Part shown: piece by piece, positions 16,836 to 26,277 of the stretch
Layout: the number at the start of each line of letters is the position of its first letter
Position numbering within the stretch: the stretch's first letter is position 1
NCBI GenBank assembly: GCA_031366605.1
Contig: JANLOO010000061.1
Location: 16,282-80,281, forward strand
DNA length: 64,000 nt
Direction of reading: 5' to 3'
Origin: CALMEC01 sp031366605
Lineage (GTDB): Bacteria > Actinomycetota > Thermoleophilia > Miltoncostaeales > Miltoncostaeaceae
The notes under the pieces: model-generated
Database searches by the model: none
The model's input: the letters and a program-made list of their open reading frames with translations, nothing else
Told to the model about the DNA's origin: nothing
Position numbers and translations under genes: made by a program

Positions 16836-18070
16836 CGCCGCAACGGACCCCAGGATTCGACGAGGTCTTCCGTCAGGAATGGGCCCGGGCGGTTGCGATC
16901 ATCGCCCGGGCGACCGGGGATCTGGACCTGGCAGAGGATGCGGTTCAGGACGCGTTTGCGACCGCCCTGACACGCTGGCCTCGCGATGGGACCCCGCAGA
17001 ACCCCGCCGGCTGGATCGTCACGGTCGCGCGCAACCGCGCCCTCGACCTATTGCGGCGCGCGCGTGCGCAAACCCGGGTGTTGGAACAACGTGCGCGGCT
17101 TGATGCGCTCGTGGACGACGATGACGAGGTTGACGAGATGGTGATCCCAGACGAGCGCCTGGCGCTGATCTTCACGTGTTGTCACCCAGCCCTGTCACTC
17201 GATGCGCAGGTGGCGCTGACGCTGCGCCTGGTGGGCGGGCTCGAAACACCCGAGATCGCCCGCGCGTTCATCGTCCCGGAGGCCACCATGGCGCAGCGGC
17301 TGGTGCGGGCCAAACGCAAGGTGCGCGACGCGGGAATCGCCATCCGGACACCGGACGCAGATGAGCTTCCCGAGCGCCTCAACGCGGTGCTCGCCGTGCT
17401 CTACCTGATCTTCAACCAGGGGTATTCGACGCCCGCCCGCGCCGATCTGGCCGACGAAGCCATCCGGCTCACCGCGCTGCTGGCGGATCTGCTGCCTGCG
17501 CAAGCCGAGGTGTTGGGGCTACAGGCCCTCCTGCTGCTGCAGCACTCGCGACGCGCAACACGGATCGGGTTGGACGGGCGCCTAATGCTCCTGGAGGAGC
17601 AGGATCGGTCCGCGTGGGATCGCCACGCCATCGCGACCGGCCTGGACGCGCTGGGTCGGGCCGCCGCGCTCGACGCATCGGGCCCGTACCAGCTGCAAGC
17701 GGCGATCGCGGCGGTCCATGCCCGCGCGTCTGGCTCGGCCGAGACCGACTGGCGCACCATCGTCGCGCTCTACGGAATGCTCCACGCGGTGTTGCCGTCC
17801 CCGGTGGTGGCGCTCAACCGGGCCGCCGCGGTGTCGCTGGCCGACGGGCCACAGGCCGCGCTGCCACTGTTGGCCGCCCTTGAGGCAGACTTGGGTGACT
17901 ATCACCTACTGCACTCGGCGCGGGGCGACATGTTGCGCCGCCTGGGCCGGGACCAGGATGCGCTGGTCGCCTATCGTCGCGCGCTCGAACTTGCGCCCAG
18001 TGATGGCGAACGGCGGTTTCTCGAGCGTCGCATCAGCGCGCTGTCGGGGGAACCCGACGAACTGATCTGA
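16832..18070 (+). CDS. ECF42-type RNA polymerase sigma factor with C-terminal TPR region
   Basis: About 412 aa. Region 2 (FRQEWARAVAIIARATGDLDLAEDAVQDAF), region 4 (VALTLRLVGGLETPEIARAF, EATMAQRLVRAKRKVR) and a long helical TPR-like extension (about 180-405) match the ECF42 group, which lacks a classical anti-sigma factor and pairs with a DGPF protein. The start is ambiguous. CTG 16832 overlaps the YCII stop as CTGA; the only other upstream start is ATG 16775, which would overlap YCII by 61 bp. I favour the CTG. The signal sensed is unknown. Confidence 0.85.
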   Translation: MTPQRTPGFDEVFRQEWARAVAIIARATGDLDLAEDAVQDAFATALTRWPRDGTPQNPAGWIVTVARNRALDLLRRARAQTRVLEQRARLDALVDDDDEVDEMVIPDERLALIFTCCHPALSLDAQVALTLRLVGGLETPEIARAFIVPEATMAQRLVRAKRKVRDAGIAIRTPDADELPERLNAVLAVLYLIFNQGYSTPARADLADEAIRLTALLADLLPAQAEVLGLQALLLLQHSRRATRIGLDGRLMLLEEQDRSAWDRHAIATGLDALGRAAALDASGPYQLQAAIAAVHARASGSAETDWRTIVALYGMLHAVLPSPVVALNRAAAVSLADGPQAALPLLAALEADLGDYHLLHSARGDMLRRLGRDQDALVAYRRALELAPSDGERRFLERRISALSGEPDELI

Positions 18071-18123
18071 CAGTCGGAGAGGGGCCTTCCCCCACCCGAG
18101 TGGAACCCAGACACGATCCCCGC

Positions 18124-18129
18124 TAGGTT
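18124..18129 (+). promoter_or_regulatory. Possible -10 element for the mreB operon
   Basis: TAGGTT lies 43 bp before the proposed mreB start. A weak -35-like TGGAAC at 18101-18106 is spaced 17 bp from it. The same hexamer occurs before valS. Confidence 0.35.
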
Positions 18130-18172
18130 AGCGAGTGCTTGCGACCCGCCTTGAGGGAGGGAACCGATCGGT

Positions 18173-19219
18173 CTGTGGGGCTATCTGACGGGCTTCGGCG
18201 GCCGAGACATGGCTGTTGACCTGGGAACTGCGAACACGCTCGTCTACGTGCGTGGGCGTGGCATCGTGCTGTCCGAACCCTCGGTGGTGGCGATCGACCA
18301 TCGCACCAACGAGGTTCATGCCGTCGGCATCGAGGCCAAGCGCATGCTCGGCCGCACGCCGGGCAACATCAGCGCGATCCGGCCGCTCAAGGACGGCGTC
18401 ATCGCCGACTTCGATGTGACCGAGCAGATGCTCAAGCACTTCATCCGCAAGGTGCATCAAAACCGCTGGGCGCATCCGCGTGTCGTGGTGTGTGTCCCGT
18501 CGGGTGTGACCGGCGTCGAGAAACGCGCGGTGGTCGAGGCCACGTACAGCGCCGGAGCGCGCGAGGCGCAGCTGATCGAGGAGCCCATGGCCGCGGCGAT
18601 CGGCGCGGGCCTGCCGGTCGGCGAACCCACGGGCAGCATGATCGTCGACATCGGCGGTGGCACCAGTGAGGTGGCGGTCATCTCGCTCGGCGGTATCGTC
18701 GTCGCGCAGTCCATCCGCGTTGGCGGGGACGAACTGGACGAGGCGATTATCAACTACGTCAAACGCGAGTACAAGCTGATGATCGGCAACCAGACGGCCG
18801 AAGAGGTCAAGCTCGAGATCGGATCCGCGTACCCGTTGCGCGAAGAGGTCCAGGCCGAGATCCGCGGTCGCGACATGATCAGTGGTCTTCCCAAGACTGT
18901 CGTCCTATCCTCGGAGGATGTTCGGACCGCACTCGAGGAGCCGATGCAGCAGATCATCGACGCCGTCAAGAGCACGCTGGACAAGACGCCGCCCGAACTC
19001 GCCTCGGACATCATGGACCGGGGCATCATGCTGGCCGGCGGCGGGTCGTTGCTGCAGGGGCTCGACGAGCGGCTGCGGCAGGAGACGGAGATGCCAATTC
19101 ACATCGCCGAGTCGCCGCTGACGTGTGTGGCGGTGGGGTCGGGGCGCGCACTGGAGGAGTTCGAAGTAATGCGAAAATCAACGCGGATGAGTAAGCGAAC
19201 ACGTAGCAAGAAGTATTAG
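18173..19219 (+). CDS. mreB: Rod shape-determining protein MreB
   Basis: 348-aa bacterial actin that guides side-wall synthesis. The phosphate-1 motif (MAVDLGTANTLVYV), phosphate-2 (MIVDIGGGTSEVAVIS) and adenosine loop (GIMLAGGGSLLQGLD) are intact. The first standard start (ATG 18209) is the conserved internal Met of the RDMAVDLGTANT strand and has no Shine-Dalgarno. The frame is open upstream, and CTG 18173 gives WGYLTGFGGRD, the expected hydrophobic N-terminus. It has GGGAGGGA about 10 bases before it, so I take CTG as the start. Confidence 0.93.
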   Translation: MWGYLTGFGGRDMAVDLGTANTLVYVRGRGIVLSEPSVVAIDHRTNEVHAVGIEAKRMLGRTPGNISAIRPLKDGVIADFDVTEQMLKHFIRKVHQNRWAHPRVVVCVPSGVTGVEKRAVVEATYSAGAREAQLIEEPMAAAIGAGLPVGEPTGSMIVDIGGGTSEVAVISLGGIVVAQSIRVGGDELDEAIINYVKREYKLMIGNQTAEEVKLEIGSAYPLREEVQAEIRGRDMISGLPKTVVLSSEDVRTALEEPMQQIIDAVKSTLDKTPPELASDIMDRGIMLAGGGSLLQGLDERLRQETEMPIHIAESPLTCVAVGSGRALEEFEVMRKSTRMSKRTRSKKY

Positions 19220-19256
19220 TACGCAGTCGGCAACCCCTGGCGGTTCGGGCGGCGAC

Positions 19257-20204
19257 GTGCCGCCGAGCCCGCTGCCCGGTGACGGTCTGTCCCGGGTGTC
19301 GCGGCGTCGCATCGCCGCGCGTCGTGGCATCGTCCTTGGGCTGCTCGTGCTGTCGGTGCTGATCTTCACGTCGTTCTTCCGCGAGCGCGAGGGCGGGTTC
19401 CTGCACAGCCTGAAAGGGACGGTCGGGGCGGTCATCTCCCCGGTCCAGGATGCCGCGGTCGGTGCCGTGCAGCCGCTCAAGGACGGGTGGAACTGGTTCG
19501 CCGAGCTGCGTACCGCACGCGACGAACGCAACCGACTGCGCATCCAGAACCAGGCTTTGCAGGGGCAGGTCGCCAAACAGACCACCGACGCGGAACAGGT
19601 GCAGAAGTTGCGCGAGCAACTCGCGATCGCGGATGCCGGTCCGGACGGATACCGCGCGGTCGCTGCACGGGTCATCGCGCGTCCGCCCATCGACACCTCG
19701 CGTCGCGTGACGCTGAACAAGGGCAAAAGCGACGGGATCGTCGTCAGCTCGCCCGTGTTCGTGCCGGCGCTCCCTGCCTCCACAGGGGAGGCCGAAATCT
19801 TCCCCGCGTTGGTCGGTCTGGTGACGTCGGTCACGAGCAATTCGGCAACCGTCACGCTCATCACCGATCCGTCCACGCAAATCGGCGCACGCCTGCAAGG
19901 GTCGACCAAGCCACTCGGCCTCCTCTCGGCGACGGCGGCGGGCCAACTCAACCTGAGCCAGGTGCCATCCGACATCTCCATCCTCGTGGGGGCGGCGGTG
20001 GTCACGTCGGGAGCCGGTACACCCCAGTTGCTGTCTCCCTACCCGCCGGATCTGCGGATCGGCACCGTCTCGAGTGTCGGCGGCCGGGAACCGGGGGACT
20101 TCCAGACCGTCCAGGTCAAACCGGATCGCAACCCACTGGAGCTCTCGCTGTTCACCGTGTTGACACCGGTCAGCGCCGAGGCCAAGCGGAGGGCGCGAGG
20201 ATGA
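19257..20204 (+). CDS. mreC: Rod shape-determining protein MreC
   Basis: 315-aa bitopic membrane protein of the elongasome. One helix (about 25-42, GIVLGLLVLSVLIFTSFF), a coiled coil (about 80-125, TARDERNRLRIQNQALQGQVAK) and two C-terminal beta domains. GTG 19257 gives a short Pro/Arg-rich cytoplasmic tail, usual for MreC. The stop overlaps the mreD ATG (ATGA). It bridges MreB, MreD, PBP2 and RodA. Confidence 0.93.
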   Translation: MPPSPLPGDGLSRVSRRRIAARRGIVLGLLVLSVLIFTSFFREREGGFLHSLKGTVGAVISPVQDAAVGAVQPLKDGWNWFAELRTARDERNRLRIQNQALQGQVAKQTTDAEQVQKLREQLAIADAGPDGYRAVAARVIARPPIDTSRRVTLNKGKSDGIVVSSPVFVPALPASTGEAEIFPALVGLVTSVTSNSATVTLITDPSTQIGARLQGSTKPLGLLSATAAGQLNLSQVPSDISILVGAAVVTSGAGTPQLLSPYPPDLRIGTVSSVGGREPGDFQTVQVKPDRNPLELSLFTVLTPVSAEAKRRARG

Positions 20205-20767
20205 GGTCGCTCGGCGTTCAGCTGGACTGGCCGCGGCCCGCACAGGGCAACGGGCTGTGGTTCGTCTCAGCGCTGATGGCGAGTGCGGTCGTGCTGCAGG
20301 TGACGGTCATGCCCCGCCTTGACATCGGGGCCCTCGAAGCGACGCCGAACCTGGTCGTGGTGATGGTGGTCGCCGTGGCGATCTTGCGGGGTGTTGTGGT
20401 TGGCGCGGTCGTGGGCTTTGCGGGAGGGCTCTCAGTCGAGCTGATGACGCCCGGCGACACGCTCGGTGTGTTGGCGCTCGCATACGTGGTGATCGGGGCG
20501 TGGTGCGGACGGTTCGCGAGTGGCTCGGAGCCGATGAGCCGGACGCTCTACCTGATCATCGCCGCTGTCGCGGCAGGGATCGTTCCGCTCTGGATGGGCG
20601 CGGTCGAGCTGCTGCGCGGCGATGCCCCCGCCCTGGGATATCTGGTGGGTCAGCTGACCGTACCGCACCTCGTGTTCTCGCCGCTCGTCGCGTGGCCGGC
20701 GTGGTGGGCGGCGCGACGGTTGCTCGGCGCGCCGCGCGAGGTTGAGCCCTGGTTGGTGCGCACATGA
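20201..20767 (+). CDS. mreD: Rod shape-determining protein MreD
   Basis: 188-aa integral membrane protein with about five or six helices; low sequence conservation is normal. Assigned from position between mreC and mrdA, length, and the hydrophobic pattern (LMASAVVLQVTVMPRLDIGALEATPNLVVVMVVAVAILRG). ATG 20201 overlaps the mreC stop, and its own stop overlaps the mrdA start (ATGA). Confidence 0.88.
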   Translation: MRSLGVQLDWPRPAQGNGLWFVSALMASAVVLQVTVMPRLDIGALEATPNLVVVMVVAVAILRGVVVGAVVGFAGGLSVELMTPGDTLGVLALAYVVIGAWCGRFASGSEPMSRTLYLIIAAVAAGIVPLWMGAVELLRGDAPALGYLVGQLTVPHLVFSPLVAWPAWWAARRLLGAPREVEPWLVRT

Positions 20768-22779
20768 TGCGCCCACCGCGTGTGACCGAGGCGTTGCGGC
20801 CGGGCCGGACGCGGCGTGGCGGCAGCCCGATGAACCCCGACTCGGCAAAACGCATCGCCCTGTTCGGCAGCATCGTGGTGGCGTTGTTCGCGGTCCTCGT
20901 CATCCGGCTGTGGTTCCTGCAGGTCGTCGGCGCACGCGGCTTTGAGGCACAAGCCGTCGGCAACAGCGTTCGCACCATCAACATCCCCGCCCCCCGCGGG
21001 CAGATCCTCGACCGCAACGGCGAGGTTCTTGCGGGCAGCCGCCAGGCCTGGGACATCGTGGCCCTTCCGCAGGATCTCGTCGTCGGCTCAGCCACGACGT
21101 CCAAGGTCTCCGAGCAAGGGGCCAGGACGCTCCGTAAGCTCGCCCGGGCGATCAACGTGCCCGAGACGCGCCTGCGGGCGTTGATGGTGCGCGGCAACAG
21201 GAAGGCCGCCTACAAGTCGGTGGTGCTCAAGGCGGACATCGAGGACGACCTGCGGATCGCGCTGGCTGAGCGCATTCGTCAGTACCCGGGGATCCGCCTG
21301 CAGCAGACGTTCCGACGTGACTACCCACGTGAGGCCTCGTTGTCGCACGTCTTGGGGTCCGTCGGCTTGATCAGCGAGGAGGACCTGGCCCAGAAGCGGC
21401 TTCAGGGGTACCGAAACGACGCGATCGTCGGTAAGACGGGGCTCGAGCAGCGCTACGAGGAGTCCCTGCGCGGCAAAGACGGCGAGCAACGCGTGGAGGT
21501 AGACGGCAGTGGGCAACCCGTGGGGCGTGGCACGTTGTCCAAACAGGAGCCCAAACCCGGCCTGACCCTGCAGACCACGATCGACATCAACGTGCAGAAG
21601 GCGCTCGAGGATGCGATTCGCGAGTCGGTGGAGGTCAGGTCCGAACGCACGGCAGGCGGCGGCGGAGTCGTGCTCAACGCTCAGACGGGCGAGGTCGTCG
21701 CCATGGCCTCGTACCCCTTTCTCGCTCCCGGTGTGATCGGCCGTGGCAAGTCGAAAGAGATCAAGAAGTTGCAGCGGGACCCGCGCCAGCCCTTCTTCGA
21801 TCGCGCGCTCTCGACCTATCCACCGGGGTCGACCTTCAAGCCCATCACCGCGATCGCCGCGCTCAACGCCGCCTACTACACACCGGACGACTTCCTGACG
21901 TCCCCGAAGACCGTCAAGCTCTATGGGACGTTCTTCAAGAACTTTCGCAACATCGAGCTTCCTGACATGCAAATCCGGCGGGCGATCGCGATGTCGAGCG
22001 ACACCTTCTTTTACCAGGTGGGCAAAGGGATCTTCAGTCGGTCGGGTCAGGCAGGAAAGCTCTCCGGCGACAACAAGCTCAAGTTCTGGGCGACGCAACT
22101 GGGGCTCGGGCGCAGCACCGGGATCGACATCCCCGGCGAGGGTGTCGGTGACGTGCCGGACAAGGAGTGGAAGGTCAAGAACCTCTACAAGTTCCGCAAG
22201 ACGGAGCGCTTGTGGGACAAATGGCGGGCCGGTGACACGATCAACATGTCCGTGGGCCAAGGGTTTCTGCGTGCGAGCCCGCTGCAGATGGCGCGGGCGT
22301 ATGCGGCGATTGTCAACGATGGCCACCGCCTGCTGACCCCGACGATCGGCAAGGAGATCCGTGATCCCAAGAGCGATACGCAGATCACCGATCTTGAGAA
22401 GGGCAGACAGGAGAGCACGCTGCCGGAGTTCAAGCCGCATGTGCTCGAAACCGTTCTGGGGGGCATGTACGACGTCACGAACACGTCTGAGGGCACCGCT
22501 TCGGCCGTCTTCTCCCGGTTGGGTGGGACGGTCGCGGGTAAGACCGGCACGGCGGAGAATGGTCAGGGTCGCAAGGACCATTCCTGGTTCATCGGGTACG
22601 CCCCGGCCAACGTGGGGGCGACCCCGCAGTACGTGGTCGCGGTCGTGATCGAGAACGCAGGTCTCGGCGCCGAGGCAGCCGCGCCGGTCGCGTGCAAGGC
22701 CCTCGCCGCGGCGATCCCCTACGACCCCGCGCGATGTGGCCTCGGCTCACGCCCACGAGCCGCTGTGGGTGCGGATTGA
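20764..22779 (+). CDS. mrdA: Penicillin-binding protein 2 (peptidoglycan transpeptidase)
   Basis: 671-aa class B PBP. The N-terminal helix (about 29-51) is followed by a dimerisation/pedestal domain with PRGQILDRNGEVLA. The transpeptidase domain has SxxK as STFK with Ser356, SxN as SSD (AMSSDTFFYQ) and KTG as KTGTAEN with Lys593. It crosslinks side-wall peptidoglycan together with the glycosyltransferase RodA encoded next. The codon for Met1 is followed by another Met and by Met23; the first is favoured because of the ATGA overlap with mreD. Confidence 0.96.
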   Translation: MMRPPRVTEALRPGRTRRGGSPMNPDSAKRIALFGSIVVALFAVLVIRLWFLQVVGARGFEAQAVGNSVRTINIPAPRGQILDRNGEVLAGSRQAWDIVALPQDLVVGSATTSKVSEQGARTLRKLARAINVPETRLRALMVRGNRKAAYKSVVLKADIEDDLRIALAERIRQYPGIRLQQTFRRDYPREASLSHVLGSVGLISEEDLAQKRLQGYRNDAIVGKTGLEQRYEESLRGKDGEQRVEVDGSGQPVGRGTLSKQEPKPGLTLQTTIDINVQKALEDAIRESVEVRSERTAGGGGVVLNAQTGEVVAMASYPFLAPGVIGRGKSKEIKKLQRDPRQPFFDRALSTYPPGSTFKPITAIAALNAAYYTPDDFLTSPKTVKLYGTFFKNFRNIELPDMQIRRAIAMSSDTFFYQVGKGIFSRSGQAGKLSGDNKLKFWATQLGLGRSTGIDIPGEGVGDVPDKEWKVKNLYKFRKTERLWDKWRAGDTINMSVGQGFLRASPLQMARAYAAIVNDGHRLLTPTIGKEIRDPKSDTQITDLEKGRQESTLPEFKPHVLETVLGGMYDVTNTSEGTASAVFSRLGGTVAGKTGTAENGQGRKDHSWFIGYAPANVGATPQYVVAVVIENAGLGAEAAAPVACKALAAAIPYDPARCGLGSRPRAAVGAD

Positions 22780-23942
22780 CGACGCTCGCGCCACTTCGTC
22801 GGAGCCCGGCGCTCGATCGAGTGCGACACGTCCTGGGCCGCCTGGACTGGTTGTTGGTCCTGGGCGTCGGGGCGATCACGGTGTTCGGCCTGCGCATGGT
22901 CGAGGTGGCCACACGAGACGACATCCCGGGCGACGCCAAGTTCTTCGCATTCCGGCAGCTGATCTACGTCGCCGTCGGCGTCGGCGTGATGTCGATCGCG
23001 ATGGCGATCGACCTGGAGCGCCTGGGGCGCAGGCCATGGACGTTGTGGGGCGCGCTGTGCGGTGCGGTGACGGTCGTGCTGGTCATCGGCTCGGCCGCGC
23101 GCGGGTCGCGGCGGTGGATCGACATTGGCGTGTTCCAGTTCCAGCCGTCCGAGATCGGCAAGGTGGCGATGATCGTGATCCTCGCGGGCCTGATCGTCGA
23201 ACGGCGCAACGAGATCGGGACGGCCCGGTTGAGCCTTTTGGCGCTCGGCGCGACGGCGTTGCCCGCGTTCATCGTGTTCTTACAACCGGACCTTGGGTCA
23301 TCACTTGTCTATGTCGCGATCCTGGGTGGGATCTTGTTCTTCGCGGGGGTTCCGTGGAAGCATTTCGCGGTTGCCGCCGGCGCCGCCGTCGGCTTCGCGG
23401 TTCTGGTGCTGACGGTCCTGCCCGCGATTGGCGTCCCGCTCCTTCGCGACTATCAGGTCAACCGACTGCAATCGTTCGTCGACTCGAGCAGGGACCCCGT
23501 CGGGACGGGCTTCCAGGCCGATCAGAGCCGCATCGCGACCGGGCATGGTGGTGCGTTTGGGCGGGGCGTGGACGGTGCCACACAAGTGGGCAACGACCTG
23601 TTGCCCGAGCATCACACCGACTTCATCTTCGCCTCGCAGGCCGAGATGTTCGGGTTCGTCGGGGCGGCGCTCTTGATCTTGGCGTTCGGTTTGGTCATCT
23701 GGCGGGCCCTGAGGATCATGACCCGGGCATCCACGCAATTCGATCAGCTCGTCGCCGGGGGCATCGCGGCGATGTTTGCATTCCAGGTATTCGTTAACAT
23801 CGGGATGAACGTGACGATCATGCCCATCACCGGAATCCCGCTGCCGTTCATGAGCTACGGCGGAAGCCATACGCTGACCAACCTCATCGCGGTGGGCATC
23901 TTGCTCCGTATCCACCGGACCCGGGGCACGGGACCTCTGTAG
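22776..23942 (+). CDS. rodA: Peptidoglycan glycosyltransferase RodA (SEDS family)
   Basis: About 388-aa polytopic SEDS protein with roughly ten helices. Family signatures are GSRRWIDIGVFQFQPSEIGK (about residues 108-127), FLQPDLGSS, the large loop ending HHTDFIFASQAEMFGFVG, and the C-terminal GIPLPFMSYGGS. I chose TTG 22776 because it overlaps the mrdA stop as TTGA. ATG 22734 and TTG 22692 lie inside mrdA and would add Arg/Cys-rich residues. Polymerises lipid II with PBP2. Confidence 0.94.
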   Translation: MTTLAPLRRSPALDRVRHVLGRLDWLLVLGVGAITVFGLRMVEVATRDDIPGDAKFFAFRQLIYVAVGVGVMSIAMAIDLERLGRRPWTLWGALCGAVTVVLVIGSAARGSRRWIDIGVFQFQPSEIGKVAMIVILAGLIVERRNEIGTARLSLLALGATALPAFIVFLQPDLGSSLVYVAILGGILFFAGVPWKHFAVAAGAAVGFAVLVLTVLPAIGVPLLRDYQVNRLQSFVDSSRDPVGTGFQADQSRIATGHGGAFGRGVDGATQVGNDLLPEHHTDFIFASQAEMFGFVGAALLILAFGLVIWRALRIMTRASTQFDQLVAGGIAAMFAFQVFVNIGMNVTIMPITGIPLPFMSYGGSHTLTNLIAVGILLRIHRTRGTGPL

Positions 23943-23961
23943 GTTGGGGTCCATCAAGGCC

Positions 23962-24822
23962 ATGGCGAAGGGCGCGGGTGCGCTGCGTCCCTACATCAAC
24001 GCCGTCCGCGGCGCAGACCGAGCGGCCCAGGACGGCGGGGTCATCGCCGTGCTCGACGGTGAGCCCATCGCAACCGCGCGACTGCGCGCGATGCTGGGCG
24101 TTGACGCGGATCAGCCGTTGCGCGACGGCAACGGCCTGCTGGTCCACGTCGCCGTCCATGGACATGACCCGACGCTGGCCGCAGCCGTGCTGGCCGGGGC
24201 CAAGCGCGAGGGGCGCCGCGTCCTTGCAATCGTGGTCGGGTCCGCTGATGTGAGCGCGGCGATCGAGCGGGCACTGCTCGACACCCGTCCGCTCGAGCCG
24301 TCCAACATCGCGCACGTCACCACACTCGATGACCCCGCGCCAATCCACGCAGCCGTTGTGCGCTGTCTGGACGACGAGGCCGTCGCCGCCGGGCGACGCC
24401 ACCCGGCGATGCGGCCGGCGGTGGCCGAGATGTTGATCGCCCGCGCATCCCGTCAGGCGGGAACGATCGGGGTGGTGGCCGTCATCCCGGGCGCTGACAT
24501 GCCGGCCATGACGCTGATCCAGGTGCGCCTGGTCGCCCAGCTCGGCGCGTTGCACGGTCGCCCGCTCGATGCGCGTCGCGGCCTCGAGGTGGCGGGCGTG
24601 CTCGCCAGTGCCTTCGGGTGGCGTGCGCTGTCGCGGCGTGTCATCGGCTTGATCCCGGTTGCGGGGTTCGCGCTGCGCGGCGGTGTCGGGTATTCGGCCA
24701 CGCGGGCAGTCGGCGAAGCCGCACGCACCTACTTTGCCCAGGCCGGTGACAAGGCCGCGCCGGCGGCCGATGGGTTGCAGGCGACACTCAAGCGCGCCCT
24801 GTCCCGCCGAGGTCACGAATGA
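23962..24822 (+). CDS. DUF697-like protein between rodA and the RNase E/G gene
   Basis: 286-aa protein. The C-terminal half (RPAVAEMLIARASRQAGTIGVVAVIPGADMPAMTLIQVRLVAQLGALHG ... VIGLIPVAGFALRGGVGYSATRAVGEAA) has the paired amphipathic/hydrophobic helices of DUF697, a domain often fused to or encoded beside GTPases. The N-terminal half resembles a degenerate nucleotide-binding fold (VLAIVVGSADVSA) with no P-loop. ATG 23962 is chosen over TTG 23944. The stop overlaps the RNase gene by four bases. The function is unknown. Confidence 0.7.
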   Translation: MAKGAGALRPYINAVRGADRAAQDGGVIAVLDGEPIATARLRAMLGVDADQPLRDGNGLLVHVAVHGHDPTLAAAVLAGAKREGRRVLAIVVGSADVSAAIERALLDTRPLEPSNIAHVTTLDDPAPIHAAVVRCLDDEAVAAGRRHPAMRPAVAEMLIARASRQAGTIGVVAVIPGADMPAMTLIQVRLVAQLGALHGRPLDARRGLEVAGVLASAFGWRALSRRVIGLIPVAGFALRGGVGYSATRAVGEAARTYFAQAGDKAAPAADGLQATLKRALSRRGHE

Positions 24823-26267
24823 CAACGCGCATCCTGGTGTCCGTCGACCGCTTCGAAACCCGCGTCGCGATCACCGAGGGTGACCGCGTCTCGGAATGCC
24901 ACATCGAGCGCCGCGGGCGCCAGTCGGTGGTGGGACACGTCTGGAAGGGTCGGGTCGAGAATGTCCTGGCGGGCATGGAGGCGGCGTTCGTCGATGTGGG
25001 TATCGACAAGGCCGGTTTTCTCCACGTCGATGAGATCGTCGCGATGGGCGTCCCCAAGAGCAAGCGGATGATCACGAGCCTGCTCAAGAAGAGCGACGAG
25101 ATCCTGGTCCAGGCGATCAAGGACCCCATGGGCACCAAGGGCTGTCGCCTGACGATGCAGCTGTCGCTGGCGGGACGGTTCCTGGTGTACGTGCCCTACG
25201 GCGAGGGCATCGGCGTCAGCAAACGGCTGGACGACGAGGAGCGCTCGCGCCTGCGCAAGATATGCAAGTCCCTCGACATCGGCCAAGGCGGGCTGATCGT
25301 ACGTACCCAAGCCGCCGGCGTGACAGCGCGGGAACTGCAGCGCGACCTGATCGCCTTGAGCCGTCTGTGGGAGGCGCTCCAAGCACGTGGCAAGCAAGTC
25401 AAGGGACCCAGCCTGCTCTACAGCGAGGCCGACCGTTCGCTCAAGGTCATCCGTGACCTGTTCGGTGATCACATCGACGAGGTCCTGGTCGATGACGAGG
25501 TCCAGTACCAGCGCATCCTGGATTTTCTGCGCCGCACGTCACCGGATCTGGCCGAACGCATCCACTACTACACCGAGCCGACGCCGATGATGGAGAAGTT
25601 CGGCGTGGATCGTGCGCTGCGCTCGACGCTCGAGCGCCGCGCCGACCTCAAATCCGGCGGGTACTTGATCATCGACGACACCGAGGCGATGACGGTCATC
25701 GACGTCAACAGTGGCCGCTACGTGGGCCGCGGCAAGACGACGCTCGAGGAGACGATCACGCAGACCAACCTGGAGGCGGCCGAAGAGGTCGTCCGCCAGC
25801 TGCGCCTGCGGGACATCGGTGGCATGATCATCATCGACTTCATCGACATGAACGACCAGCGCAACCGCAAAGCCGTCCGAGAGGCACTCGAAGTCGCGCT
25901 GCAGCGTGACCGGGCCAAGGCGTACGTCGTCGACATCTCACCACTGGGACTCGTCGAGATGACCCGTCAGAACATCAGCGATGGTCCGCGTGAGGTCATG
26001 ACCGTCACCTGTCCGGCGTGCGACGGCGTCGGCGTCGTGCCGAGCGACGAGACCCACGCGGTCCGCGCTGACCGTGAGATCCGTCGGCAGCTGGTCGATC
26101 GCAAGGAGAAGGCCTTCGCGGTGGGCCTCAATCCGGCCATCGCGGAGTTCGTCGCGGGCGACGCCGACGCGGGTATCGCCGATATCGAGGCAGAGACGGG
26201 GAAGCGGATTCGCCTGGAGCCAGACGCCTCGCTGGGCGTTCATGACGTCCGTGTTGCGCCCATTTGA
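24819..26267 (+). CDS. rng: Ribonuclease E/G family protein
   Basis: 482-aa single-strand endoribonuclease core for mRNA turnover and rRNA maturation. An S1 domain (about 35-120, VGHVWKGRVENVLAGMEAAFVDVG), the 5' sensor/RNase H-like region, catalytic Asp residues in VIDVNSGRY and IIDFIDMND, and the zinc-link TCPACDG near residue 400 are present. The length fits RNase G or the catalytic core of RNase E without a scaffold arm, so the choice of rng over rne is tentative. Confidence 0.92.
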   Translation: MTTRILVSVDRFETRVAITEGDRVSECHIERRGRQSVVGHVWKGRVENVLAGMEAAFVDVGIDKAGFLHVDEIVAMGVPKSKRMITSLLKKSDEILVQAIKDPMGTKGCRLTMQLSLAGRFLVYVPYGEGIGVSKRLDDEERSRLRKICKSLDIGQGGLIVRTQAAGVTARELQRDLIALSRLWEALQARGKQVKGPSLLYSEADRSLKVIRDLFGDHIDEVLVDDEVQYQRILDFLRRTSPDLAERIHYYTEPTPMMEKFGVDRALRSTLERRADLKSGGYLIIDDTEAMTVIDVNSGRYVGRGKTTLEETITQTNLEAAEEVVRQLRLRDIGGMIIIDFIDMNDQRNRKAVREALEVALQRDRAKAYVVDISPLGLVEMTRQNISDGPREVMTVTCPACDGVGVVPSDETHAVRADREIRRQLVDRKEKAFAVGLNPAIAEFVAGDADAGIADIEAETGKRIRLEPDASLGVHDVRVAPI

Positions 26268-26277
26268 GGTGATTCTG

